A DNA stretch of 64,000 nucleotides. Origin: Buttiauxella ferragutiae (GTDB lineage: Bacteria; Pseudomonadota; Gammaproteobacteria; Enterobacterales; Enterobacteriaceae). The position numbers and the translations under genes are program-made. The DNA is taken from assembly GCF_001654915.1 (NCBI RefSeq), contig NZ_LXEQ01000011.1; one strand, written 5' to 3'. Under the pieces are notes generated by a model. The model was given only the letters and a program-made list of their open reading frames with translations. It was not told where the DNA came from and did not search any database. Each line of letters begins with the position of its first letter. The stretch's first letter is position 1. Positions 16,848-28,800 of the stretch are shown one piece after another.

Positions 16848-19800
16848 ATGTCCAGACCTCGAAACGATAATCCCACCCGCCCTCGTCACCACCGTTTCGC
16901 TCTTGAGCCACGCCAGTTATTCGACGGTGCGGCAGCCGTTGAAAGCGCTAATCATGCAGATAACCCATTAGATACCACGCATCATGACAACGCCCCTGAC
17001 GCCGCAAAAGCGGTGTTTGTGCCACCAGCACCGGTGCCAGCGCCTGCGTCAATAACCGCCCCTGCGCCTACCGATGCCCCTGCCGCACATGAAGTGTATG
17101 TGGTCGACAGCCATGTACAGAATTGGCAATCACTGGTAAATCAATTGCCGGAAGGCAGCCGCGTGGTGGTGCTCGACGCACAACATTCCGGGCTGGAACA
17201 GATTAATGAAGCGCTTAAGAACGATAAAAATATCACCGCGATTCATATCATCAGCCACGGTGCCAGCGATGAAATCACCCTGGGTAGCGACAAACTTAAC
17301 GATCAGACCATTACGCAGTACCAGCAGCAATTAGAAAAACTTGGCGAAAAGCTGACGACTGACGGCGATATTTTGCTGTATGGCTGCAACGTCACGGCGC
17401 AAGACACCACGCTGATTACGCGTATGGCAGATTACACCCACGCAGATGTTGCCGCATCCAGTGACGAAACCGGCAGCGCGTTAAAAGCCGCCGACTGGAC
17501 GCTGGAATCCCACACCGGGGTGATTGAAACCCGTTCGCTCGAGCTGGCTTACGACGGCGTTTTGCAGGCACCTGAACTGACCACCCGCGTGCCGGACATG
17601 GTGGTTTCCGAACCCAGCGTACTGCACCCAGGTGCGGAAACCGGCAGCTTTAGCGGCTTAACACTGAATGTCAGTGATGAAAAAGTTGCCATCAGTGTCA
17701 CGCTGACCAACGGTGCCGCAGGCGATCTGGTTAATGGTAGCTCGACGGGGAAAACGCTGGAGTTCGTCGGTTCGGTGGCGGATGCGCAAGCCTGGCTTAA
17801 CGCGCTGAAATTTACCGCCAGCGATAGCGAACTCGGCCAGCAATCTGCCGCAACCGACGTGCAGTTTTATATCCTGACGCTGTCCGGCAACGACAGCCTG
17901 GTGACGCATATCACCGTCACACCTGCCAACGACCCGGTGGTGGTGGATAACAGCACTTTGATCGTGCCAGAAAATAACGGTGCGGGAACCGTGATTACCG
18001 AAGCCACGCTCGCAGCGCTGGATCCAGAATTAGCCGCGGGTGCGCAAAGTGCCTCGCAAATTGTCTACAGCCTGACCGAGATGCCGCAATACGGTTATCT
18101 GACCTTAAACGGCACGCGGCTGGGGGTCGGTTCGGTATTTACCCAGCAAGATGTGCGCGATAACAAGCTGGTGTATATCCACACTGCAACAGGCAGCGCA
18201 CAAAACACCGCCGACAGTTTCACCGCCAAAGTGAACGACGGCGCAACGCCAATTAATCTTTCCGACACTGTGAAAGTGACGCTGGAAATCGCCCCGGAAA
18301 ACCAGCCGCCAACCGTTTCAGGCGGTGGGATTGTCTTTGAAGGGCAGCCTGCCAACGCGGCCAACACCGGCAACGTTGGGCAATATATTATCGCCGATGG
18401 CGGTGGCGATACCCAGGACGGCGAACTCACCTTAACGATTACGGCGCTGCCTACTCACGGCACGCTCTATTTTAATGGTGTGGCGGTGATTCAGGGACAG
18501 CAGATCAGTTATAACGACCGCAACTTGCTGACCTATGAAAACAACGGCGAAGAAGGCATTACACAAGACACCTTCGGCGTGCGCGTCACCGACCAGGGCG
18601 GCGGCACCGCAACACCTGCCAGCAGCGATGCGCTGATTGCGCTGACTATCCAGCCGGTGGATGACGACCCGGCTCTCAATCCGGATTCCACCCTGCTCGC
18701 CAATGTGGCGGATGGGCCGGACAGCGTGGTGCTGATGCCAGAAATGCTCGCCAGCATCGATGAGGACTCCCCACCAGACCGCGTCAGCTTTGTGGTTAAC
18801 GTTGACGGGCTAACACACGGTTACCTGACGCTGAACGGCGCGCGCATGCAGAACGGCGACACCTTCACCATGGAAGACGTGGTGGAAGGACGGGTGGTTT
18901 ATACCCAGTATTTGAACGCGCCCATTGATGGCATCGACAAATTTAGTTTCCGCGTCATCGACCACTCCACCGCTCTGCGCTGGAATGCCGATGGCAGCAC
19001 TTTCACGCGCCAGGGCGGGATTTGGGACAGCGAAAGTCCCGATGCCAAATTGACCCATTTCGACTTCACCATTGGCCTGGTGCCGCTGGCCAACAACCCG
19101 CCACCGGATCAAGTCCCGCCGCTGGATACTTCTGGGGACAGTACCAGCTCTGGCTATATTGGCGATGACCCCAATGGCGCGGCGCATGGCATTATTCTGG
19201 AAGGCGGCTCACTGACCCTTTCCGGCACCGGTAATATTAGCGATGCCACGCCGGGCATGAGTTACGTGGTTCCGGGTGTTCAGCCCGAGCAAATTGTCTA
19301 TACCTTCCTGGGCAGCGGCAGCGGGCAAACCGGCCTGACCATCCTGAAAAGCGATGGCAACGGCGGTTACACGGTGATCAACGCTTTCGGTACCTTTACC
19401 CAGGCCGATTTGAACAACGGGTTAATCAGCGTTCGCCATGACGGTGGCGAAAACTTCCACTTCGATGGCAAGTTTTCGGTTTCCGCAGGACAAGTCACGC
19501 TCGATAGCACCGGCAACCCAATGGCGGTGACCTGGAACCCGGAACTGAAAGTGTTCGTCACACCGGTGAACGACGCGCCGGTGATTGCCGGTTCTTCCAA
19601 CACCGTGCTGGCAGAAGGCGAAACGGTGATCATCACCAACTCGCAGCTGCAACTGGGCGACCCTGATGACGCCAACAGCGGCTCACCGTGGGAAGATGGC
19701 CCAACGATCAACGGCAACGACAATAACTACGCTTACAATAACGATCTCACAGGCGACCGTGCGCTGAAGTTTGCCTTCCTGACTCTGCCGACCGGCGGCG

Positions 19801-22800
19801 TGCTGCAATACTTTAACGGCACCAGTTGGGTGACGATCACTGATGCAGATATCGGCACCTTAAAGCTCGATGCCAGTTTGCTGAAAAACGACAGCACCAG
19901 CGGCCTGCGCTTTGTCAGCAACGGATCTGAAGTCCGCAGCACCAGCTTTGTGGCTTATGCGGTGGACCGCTGGGGCATGCAGTCGGCGACCAACGCCACG
20001 GTGGGCATCACCATCACCAACGTCAACGATGGGCCGAAAATCCCCCAGACGCCGGATAGCCCGGAAATTGTGGTACCGCCAGATTCACCGAACAATATCG
20101 GCGGCCAACCGGCCAACAACCCGGCGACAGTGGTTGAAGGCAGCTATGTGCAAATCAATGGCTCGCAGTTGCAGGCTTACGACCCCGACAGCAGCCCTGA
20201 GCAGGTGCAATTTACCATCACCAACTCACCGGACCACGGGCATCTGGCTTTCTCCCGCGACGGCGTGAATTTTAGCACCATCGGCAATGGCTCAACCTTC
20301 ACGCAGGCCGACATTAACAACGGTTATATTTATTACCTGAATGACGGCGATGAAATCAGCGGCGACGGCCTCAATGCCGATGGTTTCGACTTCACGCTGT
20401 CTGATGGTGACAAAGAACAAGCCGCTAATCATTTCGCGATTAATATTACCCCGGCAAACGACAAACCCACTGTCACCGCCCCTTCCGGGCCAATTGACAT
20501 CGGTGGCAATTCCCATGCGGTCAGCGGCTTTACCGTTGCCGACCCGGATATCACTGGCACCAGCAGCGCGACCAATATTCTCCAGACCACCGTGCGCCTG
20601 CTACACAACGATGGCAGTGCGTTCAGCCAAAGCGAATACAACAACATCAGGCTGGCGGCCAATGGTGCAAGTGGCGCACTGATTACCGGCGGCGACGGCG
20701 GTTATCTGGTGATCACCGGGACTGTCGCGCAGATCAACAGTGCGCTGAGCGGTTTGACCGTCACCTTCCCCGATGACCGCAACACCGTTTATCAGGTGCA
20801 GGTGATTACCGATGACCGCTTGCGTACCGGCAATGGTCAGCTCAATGGCTCAGCCAACGGCGGGCCGGTCAACCAGCCGACTAACCCGGCAACCGGCTCG
20901 CTGCCAGGCGCTGTCGATAACGTCAATTACGACTGGTATCAGGATGGCGTCCCCGCCAATAACGGCAATATTTCGGCAAACCAGGTGGCGATTAACGCCT
21001 CGGAAGTCAACGACCCTGGCACGCTGGTCGTCACCGATAGCGACAAAAACACCTTTGAAGATCAAGCTACCTGGATTGGCGGTGATTTCGTCATTACTGA
21101 CGTGGAATCCAGCGCCTTTGGCAAACCTGTGACCGTGACGCTGACGGTCGGCCAGGGGCAACTGGGGATTGGCGGTGCTGCCAATGACAGCAACCTGGAA
21201 ATTAACGGTGTGACGATTCAGGGCGATAATTCCGGCACCCTGATTTTGACCGGCACCGCCAGCGCAATTCAGGCCTTGCTCAACGACCCGACCAACGGCC
21301 TGACCTACAAAAGTGCGCTGAATGCCAACCACGACCAGAACGGCGCGGCAGCAGGCGATGTGACGCTGAATGTTCATCTCGACACCAGCACTGCCAGCGT
21401 CGGCGACACCGGTGGCCTGCCGCCTGCCGATGTGCAAATAGCGCTGACGATTACGCCAGTGAACGACCCGCCAACCATCACCGCGCCTTCGGACACCATT
21501 CTGCTCGACAACAACGCGCCGGGCGGCAATAACGTCGACGGCTTTGTGATTGGCGACCCGGATGTTGCGGATGCAGGCGGTATTGCGGCAGGTGAAAACG
21601 ACATCGTGCAGGTGACGGTACGCATCACCGATGAAAACGGCAACCCGTTGAGCGTGTCGCAGTATCGCGATCAGCAAAACTCGGCGATTACCATTTCGTC
21701 GCTCAACACCACCTCTGGCGTGTTTATCCAGAACACCAGCCAGGACGGCGTGACGCCGCCCTCCAACGGGCAAAACGCGCCGCTGGTGATAACCGGTACC
21801 GTCGCGCAAATCAACGCTTACCTCGCGCAACTGCAAGTCACTATGCGCGGGGCGATTCTTGACGATGCTGACCAGTATTTCCGCGTTGAAGTGATTGTTG
21901 ATGACCGCGTGCGTGATGCCAATGGCAACCTGACCAGCTCCGCAAACGGCGGCGATAACATCGGTACTGGCGGTGTTGGCACCTCGCAAGTCCCCAACAC
22001 GGTGATAAGCCCTTACGCCGCGATTCCCGGCGGGCTGGGGCAAAACGTAGCCTCCACTTACCGCACCATTTTCCAAAGCAGTGTTAACGACCCGGCACAA
22101 ATCAAGCTCGGTGAAAATCCAGTACTGAATACCGATGAAAACAGTGCCACCGTGACGCTGCCGCCGATTACCATCAGTGATTCGGATGCGGGCAGCCAGA
22201 GCATGACGGTCACCGTGAAACTGCCGAACGGTTTTGTGTTTGTGGCCCCCACCGGTAGCGGCGGAACAGTCACGGGAGCAGGCACCGACACGCTGACGTT
22301 CAACGGTTCTTACACGCAAATTAACAGTTATCTGGCGGGGCTGAGAGTCACACTGCCTGACGCAGATGGCAGCGCCACGGCGGCTGACTGGAACGGCAAT
22401 TTCGGCGTCAAGGTAACGGTTAACGACCACGGCAATTCCGGCTCAAGGCCGGGATCGCTGCCAGGAAGTGGCAACGACCCTCATCAAGACCCAGGACAGG
22501 TGGAATACGAAGAAGGCGATGACCCATCTGCGCTTATCACCACGCGTGAATTTACCTTCACGGTCAACGCAGTGAACGATGCGCCAGAGGTGGTCGGCAC
22601 GCCATCCGTCACCATCCCGACGCTTGAAGAAGATACCCTCGGCAGTTCGCTTGCGGGCAGCAACATTCACGACCTGTTCTTCGATTTCTTTAACGATGAA
22701 CGCGACACCATCAATAACGACGGCACCGTTGGCGTGGGCGGCGGTAGCAGCGCAGACAGCTTCTATGGTGTGGCGATTACCAGCCACACGCCGAATACCG

Positions 22801-25800
22801 CGCAGGGCGACTGGCAATATTCGCTTGATGGCGGTACCAGCTGGCAGAACGTTGGGGCGCGTAGCGACAGCAACGCCCTGGTGCTTACCGCCAGTGCCTC
22901 GCTGCGTTTTGTTCCGGCAGCCAACTATTTCGGCGATCCGGTTACACTCGGTGTGCGTTTAGTGGAAACCAACGCCAATGGCGATGTTTCCAGCACGCCT
23001 GCGCTGCCTGACAACGGCGAGCAAATTAATATTGATGCCACAGGCGGGCATGGCGGCACCTCGATCTACAGCGAAACCGTCATCACGCTAAGCACAGAGG
23101 TCACCAATATTAATGACCGCCCAACTCTTGGCGACACCACCGTCACCATTGCCGAAGACACCCCGACACCACAAACCATCGGGCAAATTTTCCAGTCAGT
23201 TTATGGTGATGCCACAGACAACCAGACCGCTATTGCAGGCGGTGGAAACGCCAGCGGCGCACTGGGGTTTATCGCCATTTATGGTGACGACACTGACGCC
23301 AGCAAAGGCCACTGGGAATACAGCACCGATGGCAGCAACTGGCTGACGATCCCGTCAGATGTCAGCGCCAGCAACGCGCTGGTTCTCGCCAGCACCACGC
23401 AACTGCGCTTTGTGCCATTAGGCGATTACAACGGCCCGGTGAGTGGCGGCCTGCAACTGCGCGCCTCGGATACTACCGATACTTCGTCGTCAGGCGCAGG
23501 GGTGACGAATGGGCGGGTGAATTTCTTCGATTTCGCCAAAGACGGCGACCAGACGTCACATTGGTCGAATACCGCCAGGCTTTCCGTGACGGTGACGCCA
23601 GTGACCGACGCCGCCAACGACAGCTTCACCACCCACGCCAATGTGCCACTGGTGAATAACACCAGCGATTTACTGCTCAACGACACCTTCAGCAATAGCG
23701 ATAAAACCGTGACCGCCGTGACGCAGCCGTCGCACGGCACGCTGACGTTAGTCAACAATGTGCTGACTTACACGCCAGATACCGGGTATGTCGGCTCCGA
23801 CAGTTACACCTATACCGTGGTCAGCGGCGGCATCACCGAAACCGCGACCGTGACGATTAACGTCACCAACCAGGCTCCAACTGGCGTCACCGATAACCTG
23901 TCGATTGACGAAGATAGCCCGTTAACCCTCGGCAACGTGCTCACCAATGACAGCGACCCCGATGGCGCAGTCGATACCTTAACCGTGAAGAATTTCACCG
24001 TTGAGGGCAACACTTACGCAGCAGGTACCACCGTGAAACTGACGGGCAGCCACGGCACCTTACTCATCAACGCCGATGGCAGTTACCTCTATACGCCCGG
24101 CGGTGACTGGCATGGTGACATTGCCGTCAGTTATGTGGTCAGCGATGGCAATATGGGCGGCGACAGCAGCGCGGTGCTCGGTATCCACGTCGCCGCTGTT
24201 GACGATGCGAAAAACGATGTCGAAATCGAGCACACTGGCACGGTGATCACCACCGATGTGCTGGGAAATGACACCTTTATCAATATCGATCAAGCCGTGA
24301 CCAGTTTCACTCAGCCACAACACGGTACCGTGACGCTCGGGCCAAACAACAAGCTGATTTATACCCCGGATGCGGGTTTTGTCGGCAGCGACCGCTACAA
24401 CTACACCGTGACCAGCGGCGGAGTGACGGAAACCGCGACGGTGTTTATCTTTATGACTAACACCCCGCCAGACGCTTCCAACCAATTCGCGGTCACCGAT
24501 GAAGACACGCCAGCCAGCGGCGATGTTTTACACCTGATTATTGACCCGGACGGCGACCCGCTTCATGTGGTCGATTTCCAGATTGACGGTATCAGCGGGA
24601 CATTTGCCGCCGGGCAAAAAGTGACTATCGCCGGCAAAGGCGATTTCACGCTAAATACCGATGGCAGTTACCTCTTTACGCCCGTTCCAGACTGGAACGG
24701 CAAAGTGCCGACCATCACCTTCCACGTTTCCGATAACACCAGCGTGCCGCCAACCGAAAGCTCGCTGGACATCACCGTGCGCCCGATGGTCGACATTACC
24801 CACGATACCGCGACCACCCACGCCGGTACGCCAGTGACCATTGATGTGTTAGCTAACGACCATTTCAGCAACTCCGATGCGGCCATCCAGCAGACCGTAT
24901 TCTCGGCAGCGCATGGCACCGTCACTCTTGTCGGCAACAAACTGGTCTACACGCCGAATGCCGGATATGTCGGTGACGATGTATTTACTTACACGGTGAA
25001 AAGCGGCGGCATTGAAGAAACCGCCTCCGTCACCGTCACCATGACCAACACCTTGCCGGAACCGCGCAACTCGGTAGTGCGAACCCCGGAAGATACAACG
25101 ATTACTAATGGCGATTTGCTGGATGGCGCGCGCGATGCCGATTCAGACACGCTGACGGTCACCAACTTCACGATTGACGGCGTAGTCTATGCGGCGGATG
25201 AGTCCGTCGAGATTGAAGGAAAAGGCACGCTGACCATCCACAGCGACGGGCTTTACACCTTCGTTCCGGTGCCGGACTGGAACGGGCAGGTACCGCCTGT
25301 CACCTTTACCGTCAGCGATGGCAACAACGGCGGCCAGGTCACCCGCAACCTGGTGATTATTGTCCAGCCGGTGGCCGATATTCTGCCGGACGACGCCACC
25401 ACGCATGCCGATAACCCGGTCGCCATCGACGTACTGCATAACGACAGCTTCAGCAACGACACCAAAACCGTGACCGCCAGCAGTGACGGCACCACGCTTG
25501 GGCGCGTAGAAGTATTGTCTAATAACACCATTCGCTACACCCCACCGCCAGGATTTGTCGGCACCGATACCTTTAGCTATTCGGTGACCAGCGGCGGAAT
25601 TACCGAAACCAGCACCGTCACGGTAGTAGTCACCAACACCGTGCCAACCGCCAGAGATATGGAACTGACGATGGATGAAGACGGTACGTCGTTGAGCGGT
25701 TTGCTGACTGCCAGCGATGTCGATTCCGACGTAGTGCGGGTGACGTCATTCCATGTCGACGGTATTAGCGATGATTTCCTGATCGGCAATTTTGGCACCA

Positions 25801-28800
25801 CCAGCGCCATTATTCCGGGCGTCGGCACCTTTACGCTGTCGTATGACCGCCACTACACCTTCACGCCGCTGGCGGACTGGAACGGTGACGTGCCAAAAAT
25901 CACTTACACCGTGACCGATGATAACGGCGGCGCAACCGCCGTCGGGCATGTGGATATTACGGTGAATCCGGTGGTCGACATCGCTGATGACACTGCGACT
26001 CTTCACGCCGGAGGCAGTTCGACGATCAACGTGCTCGCCAACGACAATTTTGAGAATGACGATCGCGCTGTCACCCTCGTTGGCGCTGCGCAAAACGGCA
26101 CCGTCACTATTGGCACGAACGGCAACGTGACATATACGCCGTCGCCGGAATTTGTTGGTACTGACAGCTACACCTACACCGTCACCAGCGGCGGCGTGAC
26201 AGAAACCGCCACGGTGTTTGTCACCGTCGAGAACACCGCACCCATCGCTAACCCTGATACACAGACGGTGAACGAAGATTCGACAATCACCGGCAACGTG
26301 CTGGATAACGACCGCGATCCTGATAACAGCACGTCGGTGCAGGACACGTTGCGCGTCACCAGCTTTACCTTACCAGGTGAAAGCGTGGCGCATCTGGCGG
26401 GCGAAACCGTCACCATTAGCGGCATTGGCGAGCTGACATTAAACGCTGATGGCAGCTATCAATTTGTGCCGGTTGGCGACTGGAACGGCTCGATTCCGCT
26501 CATCACCTATCAGATCAGCGACGGCCACACGGGCGGCACTGCCAGCAGCACGCTGACGCTGGAAATCACAGCGGTCGATGATATTGCGCCGGATTCCGCC
26601 AGCACCCACGCGGGGCAGCCGGTCACTATCGACGTGCTGAGCAACGACAGTTTCGAAAATGGCGACCGTGAGATTACCGCCACCAGCAGCGGCGCGCACG
26701 GCAGTGCCACCATTGTCGATGGCAAAATCGTCTACACCCCGGTGGCGGGTTTTGTTGGCAGCGACAGCTTCACCTATACCGTCACCAGCGGCGGCAAGCT
26801 GGAAACCACCACGGTGACGGTGCAAATCACCAACAGCGCACCAGTGGCCAACCCGGACATTAACACCACGCTGGAAGACACCGTGGCGCACGGCAACGTG
26901 CTGACTAACGACACCGATGCCGACCCTGACGACGCTGCGGCACTTCACGTCACCCGTTTTACTATTGACGGCAACGTGTATGCGCCAGGCAGCGTGGTGA
27001 CGTTAAGCGGCATGGGCGTACTGACGTTACGCGCCAACGGCAACTGGACTTTCGTTCCGGTCGCTGACTGGAATGGCACCCTGCCGGTGGTGAGTTACGA
27101 CATGAGTGACGGCAACGACGGCGGGGTTTCCAGTTCCTCGTTAAGCATTACCATCGCGCCAGTTCAGGATGCCTTTAACGACCTGATTTCCGTCAACGGC
27201 AACAGCTCGGTGACCAGCGATGTGCTGGCAAACGACACTTTCAGCAACAACGATAACGCTATCGTTAGCATCAGCCAGGGCAACCACGGCACCGTCAGTG
27301 TCGAAAACGGAAAAATCACCTACACGCCGAATCTGGGTTATGTCGGCAACGACAGCTACACCTACACCGTGCTAAGCGGCGGCATTCTGGAAACCGCCAC
27401 TGTGGTAGTGCGCGTCGCCGATCTCGCGCCGATCGTTAACCCGGAAGCGGTGATCACCCAGGAAAACACGCCGATCTCCGGAAATCTGTTAACTAACGAC
27501 AGCGATCCGAACGGCGACCCGCTGCATATCTCCGTGTTCCAGGTGGGTGGTACGCGCTACAACGCGGGCGAAACCGCGCTGCTGGCGGGCATTGGCAGCC
27601 TGACGGTGCAAGCCGATGGCAGCTACACCTTTACGCCGGTAAACAACTGGCATGGCTTCGTGCCTGCGGTTACTTACACCGTCAGTGACGGTTACGCCGT
27701 TGGGGAAACCAACGGTACGCTGCGCATTCTGGTAGCACCGTCGGTGGAAATTCAGGTGCGCGAAGATGGCCTGACGCCGCTCGACCCTGGCGCTCAGGAA
27801 GTCAGCGGCACGCTTGATTTGCTGTCGCTCGATAAACTGAAAACCTTCACTTTCCAGGGCCGGGTAATCACCGCCGAGCAGCTATTGCAGCTCAATCCGC
27901 TGTCGCCAATCACCATCGAAACCGTGACCGGCACCATCACGCTGCTGGCTTATTACAGCGCGGCCGATGGCGAAGGGCATCTGGATTATCGCTTTGTGTT
28001 GCGCGAGGCGGTGGCGCAGCCAGGCCAAATCAGCACCCACAACGATTACGCCGTGGAAGTGAACGGCGTCAACGTCGGGCAGTTGCGCATTACGGTGGTG
28101 AACGACCAGCCGACCGCCACCGATGACAGCGCGGAAATCTTGCAGGATCAAGGCCAGCAAAACGTCAGCGGTAACCTGTTTAACGACGACCGCATCGGTG
28201 CTGACCGGGCCGCAGACAACGGCCCCGTCACGGGTGTGATGTCAGAAAATACTGGCGCGGCCGGGACGATTGGCGGCACCAGCAGCGGCCAGTACGGCAC
28301 GCTGTTTTTAGATAGCCAGGGCAACTGGCGCTATCAGGTCAACAGTGCCGATCCACGTGTGGCAGCACTGGATGCCAACGCCACTCTGAGCGAAGTGTTT
28401 GTCTACACCATCACCGACAGCGATGGCGACACCAGCGAAGCACGCCTGACGATCCGCATTTATGGCGTCACCGCGATGCCGAATGACAACAACGACCGTG
28501 ATGGCGAGCAAATCTTTGGCCGTGACGACGACGAGTTGCTGGCCCCTTACCGCCAAAGCTACCAGCCAGGGCTGTTTATTCTGCCATTAGTGTATGACTT
28601 ACAAAGTGATGCTGCTGGTCTGCAAACTCGCCTCAACAGCCAGTTTGCTGCGATCGGTTACGGCATCGAACAAGCCAGTTCGCCAGTGATGCAGCAGGCC
28701 GTGCTGTTCTCGCGCTGGTACAACGACAGCCGTGAACAACGGGACTTGCCTGGTTTAGCAAGCAACGGGCTGGGGCAAAACTCACTGGGGAATTCGTTTG

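Noticed and set aside
20850..22430. A 526-codon open frame on the minus strand inside the giant gene
   Set aside because: Its composition (rich in Arg, His, Val and Ala) and its exact overlap with the coding strand mark it as a shadow of the repetitive gene; there is no ribosome site or family motif.
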